DNA of 64,000 nucleotides from Streptomyces sp. NBC_00190 (GTDB lineage Bacteria > Actinomycetota > Actinomycetes > Streptomycetales > Streptomycetaceae). This document shows positions 51,387-59,389 of this stretch, one piece after another; the first letter of the stretch is position 1; every line of letters starts with the position of its first letter. The notes below the pieces were generated by a model. That model had not been told where the DNA came from and searched no databases. It saw nothing but the letters and a program-made list of their open reading frames with translations. Both the position numbers and the translations under genes were made by a program. The stretch is from assembly GCF_036203305.1 (NCBI RefSeq), contig NZ_CP108131.1, positions 4,278,001 through 4,342,000 of the forward strand. Direction: 5' to 3'.

Positions 51387-52133
51387 TCAGCGGGGCTGTT
51401 CCGGCGGGCGCTGGCGCGGCATGTTCGGGCGGGTGCCCGGGGGGAGCGGGAAGCGCGCCGGGGGGATGTACGCGTCCGAGCGGGCGCCGACGGCGCCCAG
51501 GGACTGCATCACCAGCGGTGCGGGGCCGGAGCTGAACTCCACCATCCACTCCGCGGTCTCGGAGCGGACCAGCTCCGTCACGTCCTCCGAGAAGCGCCGC
51601 AGCACCGTGAGGCAGCGCTCGGCGGCCTCGCTCGCCGTGCCCTCCGTCGGGCCGAGCACCTCCCGAACGTTCTCCGAAGCCCAGTCGAACTGGAGCGTCT
51701 GCAGACGGCGCTGGACCGCCTGCGCGGTGGCGACGTCCCGCATCCAGCCGGACGTCAGGCCGAAGAACCGGTCGCATCCCAGGCAGGCCGCGCCCAGCAG
51801 CAGCGCGAGGAACCCGTACGCCGTCGCGCCCGGCGCCGAGCCCGTCAGCTCCAGCAGCGGCATGGCGGCGCCCGTGACGGCGCCGAACGCCGCCCCGCCG
51901 CGCAGGACGCGCGCGCCCCGGCGCTTCCAGGCCCGGTCGGACAGATACCACTCGGCCGTGCGCAGCGCGTCGTCCTCGACCCGGCGGTAGAGCTCGTCGA
52001 GGCGCTCGGCGGGCTCGCCCCAGTCCCCGAGGGGGAACGGCCGGCCGGTCAGATCGCCGGCCGCCATCGGCCCGCCGCCTTCCTCCCGGGGATCCCGGGG
52101 TGGCCCCTCGGGCTGCATCTCCGGCTGGCTCAC
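51387..52133 (-). CDS. SLATT-domain membrane protein
   Basis: The 248-residue protein has an amphipathic helix with LDELYRRVEDDALRTAEWYLSDRAWKRRGAR, two close membrane helices (about 78-120), and the cytoplasmic helices RRLQTLQFDWASENV. That order matches SLATT (SMODS/SLOG-associating 2TM) domains, which are predicted effectors in some nucleotide-signal defence systems. No partner nucleotidyltransferase or SLOG gene is present, so a defence role is unsupported here. The C-terminal tail is Pro/Arg-rich. GTG 52133 follows GAGGGAG. Confidence 0.72.
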   Translation of the reverse strand: MSQPEMQPEGPPRDPREEGGGPMAAGDLTGRPFPLGDWGEPAERLDELYRRVEDDALRTAEWYLSDRAWKRRGARVLRGGAAFGAVTGAAMPLLELTGSAPGATAYGFLALLLGAACLGCDRFFGLTSGWMRDVATAQAVQRRLQTLQFDWASENVREVLGPTEGTASEAAERCLTVLRRFSEDVTELVRSETAEWMVEFSSGPAPLVMQSLGAVGARSDAYIPPARFPLPPGTRPNMPRQRPPEQPR

Positions 52134-52401
52134 CCGGCACTCCCTCTGCCTGCGCTGACGTGTGGTGGTGCGCGTGTGCGCAATGGTGCGCATGCTCTTC
52201 CTACCTTCGAATGACGCGCGATGGACAACGAATCCCGGGATTTCCGCTCACAAGGAGGGCTCCAGCAGGTACGCGCACGCCCCGACTCTCACTCGAAAGA
52301 GTTGGTCCTCACGGCGTAGGGCGCAGCGCCCGGGGAGCACGTAGGCTCGGATTGACCAAGCGTCCCGACCGCGCGTCCCGACTGTACGGAGTGAGTGACC
52401 T

Positions 52402-52746
52402 GTGATTCCCGGTGGTGGCCAGCCCAACATGCAGCAGCTGCTCCAGCAGGCCCAGAAGATGCAGCAGGACCTCGCCGCGGCCCAGGAGGAGCTTGCCCAG
52501 GCCGAGGTCGAGGGCCAGGCCGGAGGCGGTCTGGTCAAGGCGACCGTCACCGGCTCCGGTGAACTGCGCGCACTGGTGATCGACCCGAAGGCCGTGGACC
52601 CCGAGGACACGGAAACGCTCGCCGACCTGGTGGTCGCGGCGGTCCAGGCCGCCAACGAGAATGCCCAGGCGCTCCAGCAGCAGAAGCTGGGCCCCCTCGC
52701 CCAGGGCCTGGGCGGCGGCAGCGGCATTCCCGGCCTCCCGTTCTAG
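52402..52746 (+). CDS. YbaB/EbfC nucleoid-associated protein
   Basis: The 114-residue DNA-binding protein has the family core [41 protein letters not shown] and [17 protein letters not shown]. YbaB and RecR genes are paired in most bacteria; here the gap is 43 bases. dnaX, which often precedes them, is replaced by the SLATT gene on the other strand. GTG start. Confidence 0.92.
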   Translation: MIPGGGQPNMQQLLQQAQKMQQDLAAAQEELAQAEVEGQAGGGLVKATVTGSGELRALVIDPKAVDPEDTETLADLVVAAVQAANENAQALQQQKLGPLAQGLGGGSGIPGLPF

Positions 52747-52789
52747 TCCCCTCCCGCATCCGCACCGAAAACCGAAAGAAGGCAGTCCG

Positions 52790-53389
52790 TTGTACGAAGG
52801 CGTGGTCCAGGACCTGATCGACGAACTGGGCAGGCTGCCCGGCGTCGGGCCCAAGAGCGCGCAGCGGATCGCCTTCCACATCCTGCAGGCCGAGCCCACC
52901 GACGTCCGACGCCTCGCGCACGCGCTGCTCGAGGTGAAGGACAAGGTCCGGTTCTGCGCGGTGTGCGGGAACGTGGCGCAGGAGGAACGGTGCGGCATCT
53001 GCCGTGACCCGCGCCGCGACACCACGGTCATCTGTGTCGTGGAGGAGCCGAAGGACGTCGTCGCGATCGAGCGGACCCGCGAGTTCCGGGGCAAGTACCA
53101 CGTCCTCGGCGGAGCGATCAGCCCGATCGAGGGCGTCGGCCCCGACGACCTGCGCATCCGCGAGCTGCTGGCGCGCCTGGCGGACGGCGAGGTGACCGAG
53201 CTGATCCTCGCCACCGACCCGAACCTGGAGGGCGAGGCGACCGCCACCTACCTCGCCCGCATGATCAAACCCATGGGCCTGAAGGTCACCCGCCTGGCCA
53301 GCGGGCTCCCCGTCGGGGGAGATCTGGAGTACGCGGACGAGGTCACGCTCGGGCGGGCCTTTGAAGGAAGGCGACTTCTCGATGTCTGA
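52790..53389 (+). CDS. recR: Recombination protein RecR
   Basis: Works with RecF/RecO to load RecA at gaps. The 199-residue protein shows a helix-hairpin-helix start ([21 protein letters not shown]), the zinc finger [16 protein letters not shown] and the Toprim domain with [19 protein letters not shown], and [13 protein letters not shown]. The TTG start follows AGAAGG. Its stop is inside the start of the DUF5063 gene. Confidence 0.96.
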   Translation: MYEGVVQDLIDELGRLPGVGPKSAQRIAFHILQAEPTDVRRLAHALLEVKDKVRFCAVCGNVAQEERCGICRDPRRDTTVICVVEEPKDVVAIERTREFRGKYHVLGGAISPIEGVGPDDLRIRELLARLADGEVTELILATDPNLEGEATATYLARMIKPMGLKVTRLASGLPVGGDLEYADEVTLGRAFEGRRLLDV

Positions 53390-54029
53390 CGCAACGCTGC
53401 ACGCCCTGGGACAGGATCCGGACGACTTCGCCGTCCAGATCGCGGACCAGATCGAGTCCTTCATCGTCGCGGTCACCGAGGTGGCCAAGGGCGAGGACCC
53501 GGACAGCGCGGTGCCCTTCCTCCTCCTGGAGGTGTCCCAGCTGCTGCTGGCGGGCGGCCGGCTGGGCGCGTACCAGGACGTGCTGCCCGACGAGCGCTAC
53601 GAGCCCGACCTGGGCCCCGAGCCGGATGTCGACGAGCTGCGCGAGCGGTTCGCGTACATGCTGGAGCCGGTCGACGTGTACTCCGAGGTCTTCGACCCGT
53701 ACGAGCCGCGCAAGGCCCCGGTCGCGCACCGGATCTCGGACGACGTGGCCGACGTGGTGGCGGACCTGCGGCACGGGCTGGCCCACTACCGGGCGGGCCG
53801 GACCACCGAGGCGCTGTGGTGGTGGCAGTTCTCGTACTTCACCAACTGGGGCCCGACGGCCTCCGCCATCCTGCGCGCCCTGCAGTCGCTGGTGGCCCAC
53901 GTACGCCTGGACCAGCCGCTGGCGGCCCTGGACGGCCTGGACACGGACGAGGACCTGGCCGAGGATGACCTCGCGGAACAGGCCGGACAGGTCATGGCCG
54001 AGGAACTCGGCGGACTCGGCCGCAAGTGA
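53382..54029 (+). CDS. DUF5063 family protein
   Basis: The 215-residue helical acidic protein shows [44 protein letters not shown] and [23 protein letters not shown]. It overlaps recR by eight bases and so is probably made with it, suggesting but not proving a link to DNA repair. No function is known. Confidence 0.8.
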   Translation: MSDATLHALGQDPDDFAVQIADQIESFIVAVTEVAKGEDPDSAVPFLLLEVSQLLLAGGRLGAYQDVLPDERYEPDLGPEPDVDELRERFAYMLEPVDVYSEVFDPYEPRKAPVAHRISDDVADVVADLRHGLAHYRAGRTTEALWWWQFSYFTNWGPTASAILRALQSLVAHVRLDQPLAALDGLDTDEDLAEDDLAEQAGQVMAEELGGLGRK

Positions 54030-54151
54030 AGGCCCCGACGCGGGGAACGTGTGCTGTGATCTTTTCGTCTCATGATGCGGTACGAAGCGGTCGGATCGCG
54101 GCTGCTCGTTAGACTGCACCAGCAATGAGACGGACTGAGCGAGGAGCGCAC

Positions 54152-55426
54152 GTGGGCCTTGTCGTGCAGAAGTACGGAGGCTCCTCCGTAGCCGATGCCG
54201 AGGGCATCAAGCGCGTCGCCAAGCGGATCGTGGACGCCAAGAAGAACGGCCACCAGGTGGTCGTCGTGGTTTCCGCGATGGGCGACACGACGGACGAGCT
54301 GATCGATCTCGCCGAGCAGGTATCCCCGATGCCTGCCGGGCGTGAGTTCGACATGCTGCTGACCGCCGGAGAGCGGATCTCCATGGCCCTGCTGGCCATG
54401 GCGATCAAAAACCTGGGTCACGAGGCCCAGTCGTTCACCGGTAGCCAGGCAGGCGTGATCACCGACTCGGTCCACAACAAAGCGCGCATCATCGATGTCA
54501 CGCCGGGCCGTATCCGCACCGCGCTGGACGAGGGCAACATCGCCATCGTCGCCGGCTTCCAGGGCGTGTCCGCGGACTCCAAGGACATCACCACCCTCGG
54601 CCGGGGCGGCTCGGACACGACCGCCGTCGCGCTGGCCGCGGCGCTGGACGCCGAGGTCTGCGAGATCTACACGGACGTCGACGGCGTCTTCACCGCGGAC
54701 CCCCGCGTCGTGAAGAAGGCCCGGAAGATCGACTGGATCTCGTCCGAGGACATGCTGGAGCTCGCCGCCTCCGGTTCCAAGGTGCTGCTGCACCGCTGTG
54801 TCGAGTACGCACGCCGATACAACATCCCGATCCACGTCCGCTCGTCCTTCTCGGGACTGCGCGGAACCTGGGTCAGCAACGAACAGCCGCAAGGGGACGA
54901 GCAGGTGGAGCACGCCATCATCTCCGGAGTCGCTCACGACGTCTCCGAAGCCAAGATCACGGTCGTCGGCGTCCCGGACAAGCCGGGCGAGGCCGCGGCG
55001 ATCTTCCGCGCCATCGCGGACGCCGAGATCAACATCGACATGATCGTGCAGAACGTGTCGGCGGCCTCCACCGGCCTCACCGACATCTCCTTCACCCTCC
55101 CCAAGGCCGAGGGCCACAAGGCCATCGACGCCCTGGAGAAGGCGAAGGGCGCCATCGGCTTCGAGTCGCTGCGCTACGACGACCAGATCGGCAAGATCTC
55201 CCTGGTCGGCGCGGGCATGAAGACGAACCCGGGCGTCACCGCCTCCTTCTTCCAGGCGCTGTCCGACGCGGGCGTCAACATCGAGCTGATCTCGACCTCC
55301 GAGATCCGCATCTCGGTCGTGACCCGCCAGGACGACGTCAACGAGGCCGTCCGCGCCGTGCACACGGCCTTCGGCCTCGACTCCGACAGCGACGAGGCCG
55401 TCGTCTACGGAGGCACCGGACGATGA
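54152..55426 (+). CDS. ask: Aspartokinase
   Basis: Phosphorylates aspartate, the first step to lysine, threonine, methionine and diaminopimelate. The 424-residue protein shows [47 protein letters not shown], and two C-terminal ACT domains (from about 265). It starts at GTG after GAGGAGCG. An internal GTG with a ribosome site at codon 252 predicts a separate beta subunit, as in related Gram-positive enzymes. It overlaps asd by four bases. Confidence 0.95.
   Translation: MGLVVQKYGGSSVADAEGIKRVAKRIVDAKKNGHQVVVVVSAMGDTTDELIDLAEQVSPMPAGREFDMLLTAGERISMALLAMAIKNLGHEAQSFTGSQAGVITDSVHNKARIIDVTPGRIRTALDEGNIAIVAGFQGVSADSKDITTLGRGGSDTTAVALAAALDAEVCEIYTDVDGVFTADPRVVKKARKIDWISSEDMLELAASGSKVLLHRCVEYARRYNIPIHVRSSFSGLRGTWVSNEQPQGDEQVEHAIISGVAHDVSEAKITVVGVPDKPGEAAAIFRAIADAEINIDMIVQNVSAASTGLTDISFTLPKAEGHKAIDALEKAKGAIGFESLRYDDQIGKISLVGAGMKTNPGVTASFFQALSDAGVNIELISTSEIRISVVTRQDDVNEAVRAVHTAFGLDSDSDEAVVYGGTGR
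54891..54907 (+). promoter_or_regulatory. Internal ribosome site and GTG start for an aspartokinase beta subunit
   Basis: AAGGGGA (54891-54897) lies seven bases before the in-frame GTG 54905-54907 (codon 252), at the start of [17 protein letters not shown]. The product would be 173 residues holding both ACT domains, matching the size of known beta subunits. Confidence 0.6.
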
Positions 55427-56496
55427 ACCGCGCCCGGTCCTCCGGCCCGGCGCTCGCCGTGGTCGGGGCGACCGGAGCCGTCGGCTCCGTCCTGCTCCAG
55501 ATCCTGTCCCAGCGGGCGGACGTCTGGGGCGACATACGCCTGATCGCCTCCGCGCGCTCGGCCGGCCGGGTGCTGGCCGTCCGCGCGGAGGAGAGCGAGG
55601 TGCTCGCCCTCACCGAGGACGCCTTCGACGGCCTCGGGCCGGGCGACGTCGCGATCTTCCTCACCCCGGCCGAGGTCTCGGCCCGCTGGGCTCCCGTCGT
55701 CACCACGCGCGGGGCCGTCGTCGTGGACCAGTCAGCCGCCTTCCGGGAAGATCCCGAGGTGCCGCTGGTGGTGCCCGAGGTCAACGCGCACGCCGTACGG
55801 ATGCGGCCGCGCGGCATCGTCGCCGGTCCCGACTGCGTGACCGCCGCGATGATCGCGGCCCTGGGCGCGCTGCACGCCGAGTACGGTCTGGCCGAGCTGA
55901 CCGTCTCCTCGTACCAGGCCGCGGGCGCCGCCGGCCGGGCCGGCTCCGAGGTGCTGCGCCGCCAGCTGTCGCTGGTCGCCGGGACCTCCCTCGGGGAGCA
56001 CCCCGGCGACGTCCGCCGCGCGGTGGGCGAGGACACCGGGCCCTTCGCCGCTCCGCTGGCGCTCAACGTCGTGCCGTGGTCCGGTGAGCTGCGCGAGGAC
56101 GGCTGGTCCTCGCACGAGCTGGCCGTACGGGCGGAGACCCGCCGGATCCTGGACCTGGCGGAGCTGCCGATCGCCGTGACCTGCGTACAGGTGCCCGTGG
56201 TGACCGGGCATTCCCTGACCGTGCGGGCCCGGTTCGAGAACGAGGTGGACGCCCCGCACACCCGGGAGATCCTGGAGGCCGCGCCGGGCGTGGTCCTCGT
56301 GGACGACCCGGCGGCGGGGGAGTTCCCGACGCCGGCGGACGCCGCCGGTACGGATCCGGCCTGGGTGGGACGGGTGCGGGCCTCGCTCGACGACCGGCGC
56401 TCGCTGGAGTTCTTCGTGTGCGCCGACAATCTCCGCAAGGGCGCGGCCCTGAATGCCACTCAGATCGCGGAACTGATCGCGGGTGAATTTGCGTAA
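55423..56496 (+). CDS. asd: Aspartate-semialdehyde dehydrogenase family protein, divergent active site
   Basis: The family reduces aspartyl phosphate to the semialdehyde with NADPH. The 357-residue protein shows [21 protein letters not shown], the active Cys in GPDC (C138), SYQAAGAAG (Q165), and [12 protein letters not shown] with the base His263. The family signature has Arg where this protein has Gln256, and Asn before the active Cys is Asp. DNSSAFR is DQSAAFR. The operon position after ask supports the classical role, but these changes cast doubt on normal activity. Starts by ATGA overlap. Confidence 0.82.
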   Translation: MNRARSSGPALAVVGATGAVGSVLLQILSQRADVWGDIRLIASARSAGRVLAVRAEESEVLALTEDAFDGLGPGDVAIFLTPAEVSARWAPVVTTRGAVVVDQSAAFREDPEVPLVVPEVNAHAVRMRPRGIVAGPDCVTAAMIAALGALHAEYGLAELTVSSYQAAGAAGRAGSEVLRRQLSLVAGTSLGEHPGDVRRAVGEDTGPFAAPLALNVVPWSGELREDGWSSHELAVRAETRRILDLAELPIAVTCVQVPVVTGHSLTVRARFENEVDAPHTREILEAAPGVVLVDDPAAGEFPTPADAAGTDPAWVGRVRASLDDRRSLEFFVCADNLRKGAALNATQIAELIAGEFA

Positions 56497-56505
56497 TTCG
56501 CTTTG

Positions 56506-56564
56506 TAGGATCGGTGCTGATCCCTTGATCAAGGTGATGGCCCGACTGCCGTCTCGAAAGACGG
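56506..56564 (+). promoter_or_regulatory. Leader elements before the sigma factor gene
   Basis: TAGGAT (56506-56511) is a good -10, though the -35 is unclear. A perfect 12-base palindrome CCTTGATCAAGG (56523-56534) follows, then the hairpin CCGTCT-CGAA-AGACGG (56549-56564). The hairpin could end ask-asd transcription or act in the leader. Confidence 0.4.
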
Positions 56565-56665
56565 GGCAAGCGGGAAGAGCGGGTACGCATGAGGGCAATC
56601 GGGATATTGCTGGTGAGGCTGCGTCGCGCGTACAACCCTGACGGGGGGACGCGTGTCCTACAGGC

Positions 56666-57448
56666 GTGGCAGAGGCACTGCTCGAACTGGCCGTCGTACC
56701 GGCGCGCATCGGGATCGTCCCGCCGCGCCGGAGTTCCCGTGCGCCCGGCGACGGTCTTCCCGTGATCGTTCCCGTCCCGCCGACGGGGCAGTCCGAGGCA
56801 CCCGCACGGGACGCCGTACCGACCCCGGGCGGCCGCGTGCCCACGCCGCGCGACAGCGCTGACGAGGCCGGGAGCGAGAAGAACGAGACGCCCGGAGCTC
56901 CGGCGGAGGCCGCGGCCGAGGCGGTGACGGAGCCGGCGGCCGAGGTCGTGGCCGGCACCACCGTCGACCACCTCACGGAGACCTACCAGGCGCACTACCG
57001 CTCGCTCCTGGGCCTCGCCGCGCTGCTCCTCGACGACACGGCCTCCTGCGAGGACGTGGTCCAGGAGGCGTTCATCCGCGTGCACTCGGCCCGGAACCGG
57101 GTGCGCGACCGCGACAAGACGCTGGCGTACCTGCGCCAGACCGTCGTGAACCTCTCCCGGTCCGCCCTGCGCCGGCGCATCCTCGGCCTCAAGCTGCTGT
57201 CGAAGCCGATGCCGGACATGGCGAGCGCCGAGGAGGGCGCGTACGACCAGCTGGAGCGGGACGATCTGATCAAGGCGATGCGCGGACTGCAGCGCCGCCA
57301 GCGAGAGGTGCTCGTGCTGCGCTACTTCGCGGACATGACGGAAGCCCAGGTCGCCGAGACGCTCGGGGTGTCGCTCGGCTCGGTGAAGGCGTACGGATCG
57401 CGGGGCATTGCCGCGCTGCGGGTGGCGATGGAGGCTGCGCAGTCATGA
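56666..57448 (+). CDS. ECF sigma factor, SigE family, with N-terminal extension
   Basis: The 260-residue protein has a sigma-70 region 2 (about 107-170: YRSLLGLAALLLDDTASCEDVVQEAFIRVH) and region 4 (about 200-255: LQRRQREVLVLRYFADMTEAQVAETLGVSLGSVKAYGSRG). About 100 residues of Pro/Ala/Glu-rich sequence precede region 2, unusual for ECF factors. The GTG at 56666 has no good ribosome site, so a later start is possible. Coupled by ATGA overlap to the membrane DUF4232 gene, probably its regulator. Confidence 0.85.
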   Translation: MAEALLELAVVPARIGIVPPRRSSRAPGDGLPVIVPVPPTGQSEAPARDAVPTPGGRVPTPRDSADEAGSEKNETPGAPAEAAAEAVTEPAAEVVAGTTVDHLTETYQAHYRSLLGLAALLLDDTASCEDVVQEAFIRVHSARNRVRDRDKTLAYLRQTVVNLSRSALRRRILGLKLLSKPMPDMASAEEGAYDQLERDDLIKAMRGLQRRQREVLVLRYFADMTEAQVAETLGVSLGSVKAYGSRGIAALRVAMEAAQS

Positions 57449-58518
57449 TGGACGACCACACTCCTCCGGGCGGGGCGAGCGAGGAGCAGGCGCTGCGGGG
57501 CCTGCTGCACGGGGCCGTCGAGGGCCTGGAGCCCTCCGAGGGCGCGCTGGAGCGGCTGCGGTGCGCCGTCCCCGCGCGCAGGGCCCTCAAGCGGCAGGTC
57601 TGCGTCGGCGCCGCGGCCGTCGCCCTGCTCGCCGGGACGGCGATCCCGGCCGCGCTGCACCTGACGGCCGCGGAGGGCAGCGCCACCGACCACTCGGCCA
57701 TGGCCGGGCACGGGGAGCCCGGCGGGAAGCCCGCCGCCGTGCCGTCCGACCCGCACCTGAACGGCGCCGGGGCCCAGCCCAGGGCCACCCGCTCCGTCGG
57801 CGCCGCCCACGACGCGGGCGGCGCCACCGGGCAGCCGGACCCGACGGCGGGCGGCGTCCCGTCCGGTGGAGTGACGCAGGGCCCGGGCGGCGTCGGCCCG
57901 GATCCGGTGGCGGGCACAGGTCCCCAGCCGCCGACGGCCGTGCCGGGGGCGCCCGGGTGCGGCGCCGACCAGCTGGGCGTGGTGGGCTCGGCCCGCGCCC
58001 CGCGGGCCGACGGCAAGGTGTACGGCAGTTTCAAGGTCACGAACGTCTCGGCGCACGGTTGTACCGTCACCGGCGCGGGCACGGTGAGGGCGGCCGCCGC
58101 GGCCGGTACGTCGACCGGAGCGGGCGCCGGGGTCAGCGTGGTCGGCCACACGGCGGGCGACCCGGCGAGCGGGCTGCTGCCCGATCCGTCGGCAGAGGCG
58201 CCGGTGCTGGTGCTCCAGCCGAACACGGCGTACGAGGTCCAGTTCGCGTTCGTGCCGTCGGGCGAGCCGTGCCCCGCGCCGAGCCAGGTGACGGGCACGA
58301 AGCCGCCGGCCCAGTCCGGGGACACGGCGGGGGCTTCCGGGATCGCGGCGGACACGCCCGAGCCGCGGACGGACACCACGGCTCCGGCGGCGGCGGGTGT
58401 GGCGGTGTCCCACACGCCGCAGGCGGGATCCCCGACGACGCAGACGACGATCCCCGAGGCGTGCACGGGGACGGTGTACCGCACGGGTGCGATCCCGGTG
58501 GACGCGCCCAAGCCGTAG
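57445..58518 (+). CDS. Membrane DUF4232 protein, possible anti-sigma partner
   Basis: The 357-residue protein has a short cytoplasmic N-terminus (about 1-48: LRGLLHGAVEGLEPSEGALERLR), one membrane helix (about 52-75), a long Gly/Pro/Ala-rich outer linker and a DUF4232 domain (about 170-340: VVGSARAPRADGKVYGSFKVTNVS). Its overlap with the sigma gene and the topology resemble anti-sigma factors. No zinc-binding HxxxCxxC motif is present, so the anti-sigma role is inferred from position. Confidence 0.72.
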   Translation: MMDDHTPPGGASEEQALRGLLHGAVEGLEPSEGALERLRCAVPARRALKRQVCVGAAAVALLAGTAIPAALHLTAAEGSATDHSAMAGHGEPGGKPAAVPSDPHLNGAGAQPRATRSVGAAHDAGGATGQPDPTAGGVPSGGVTQGPGGVGPDPVAGTGPQPPTAVPGAPGCGADQLGVVGSARAPRADGKVYGSFKVTNVSAHGCTVTGAGTVRAAAAAGTSTGAGAGVSVVGHTAGDPASGLLPDPSAEAPVLVLQPNTAYEVQFAFVPSGEPCPAPSQVTGTKPPAQSGDTAGASGIAADTPEPRTDTTAPAAAGVAVSHTPQAGSPTTQTTIPEACTGTVYRTGAIPVDAPKP

Positions 58519-58540
58519 CCGTACCGGCGGGCCGGTACGG

Positions 58541-59347
58541 CTAGGCGGTCTTCGCTGCCGTCGGCGCTGCCGTCTCCGCCGTCTGTGCCGGCTCCGCCGC
58601 GAGGAGACCCGCCTCGGTGTCCCGGAGGGTCTCGATCTCGCGGCGGTAGAGGCGGAGCCACATGAAGAGCACGAAGGCGACGAAGACGAACCACTCGCCG
58701 GTGTAGCCGAGGTTCTGGAAGGCCTTCAGGTCGAGCCCGGTGCCGTTCGGGGCCTGTGCGGGGACCGGGGTCAGCCCGTCGGAGGGGTTCTGCACGGTCA
58801 GCCAGGCGTCGTACACGCCGTACGGGACGAGGTTGACCAGCGAGGCGGCCCCGATCACCCCGAGCTGCCCCGCCGGGAGGCCGCCCTGGGCGTGGACGCC
58901 CTTCGTACCGGAGTTCTCCGAGGCCTGGAGGGCGCCCGTGACCTCGACCCGGCCGGTCGGCGCGGCCGGGGCCTTCGCAGGGTCGGCCGTTCCCGGCAGC
59001 CAGCCCCGGACCACCGGGACGGCCTTGCCCGAGTCGGTCTTCAGCAGGGTCAGCACGTAGAAGCCGGTCGCGCCGTCCAGGCGCCGCTCGGGGACCAGCA
59101 GCTGTTCGCCGTACTCACCGGAGGCGTAGGCGAGCTTTCCCGAGGTCCTCTTGTCCACCGGAAGGAGCGATTCCAGCGGCTCGGGCCCCTGGTCGGCGGG
59201 CCGCTCGGCGGTCGCCTCCCGGTGGCTGTCGACGCGGTCCTCGAAGCGGCCGAGCTGCCACGACCCCATGAACAGGCAGAAGGGGACGGCGAGCGCGACG
59301 AAGACGTTGATCCCCCACCAGCGCGGGGTCAGGAGAAACCGGTGCAC
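58541..59347 (-). CDS. SURF1 family cytochrome oxidase assembly protein
   Basis: The 268-residue protein has N- and C-terminal membrane helices (about 12-30 and 218-238) flanking an outer domain, as SURF1 does. It opens HRFLLTPRWWGINVFVALAVPFCLFMGSWQLGRFED and contains VPVVRGWLPG and LVPYGVYDAWLTVQ. It helps assemble haem-copper oxidase. GTG 59347 gives the usual opening; ATG 59377 is possible. An inverted repeat covers the start codon. Confidence 0.85.
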   Translation of the reverse strand: MHRFLLTPRWWGINVFVALAVPFCLFMGSWQLGRFEDRVDSHREATAERPADQGPEPLESLLPVDKRTSGKLAYASGEYGEQLLVPERRLDGATGFYVLTLLKTDSGKAVPVVRGWLPGTADPAKAPAAPTGRVEVTGALQASENSGTKGVHAQGGLPAGQLGVIGAASLVNLVPYGVYDAWLTVQNPSDGLTPVPAQAPNGTGLDLKAFQNLGYTGEWFVFVAFVLFMWLRLYRREIETLRDTEAGLLAAEPAQTAETAAPTAAKTA

Positions 59348-59371
59348 CCCACCACCGTACGGGGGTGCACC
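59341..59371 (-). terminator. Inverted repeat covering the SURF1 start
   Basis: GGTGCACCCC (59341-59350) and GGGGTGCACC (59362-59371) pair perfectly around 11 bases. It follows the S9 peptidase stop by 18 bases and includes the SURF1 GTG, so it could end upstream transcription or mask the start in a read-through transcript. Confidence 0.55.
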
Positions 59372-59389
59372 GGCCATCCCGCCGGTGGG

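Noticed and set aside
51387..52133. A CBASS-like or SMODS defence island
   Set aside because: Only a lone SLATT-type protein; no cyclic-nucleotide synthase, sensor or mobile-element marks nearby.
52134..52401. A signal recognition particle RNA gene, which lies near ybaB-recR in some bacteria
   Set aside because: The conserved GGAAGGAAGCAGCC-type loop is not present in this gap or elsewhere in the window that I could see.
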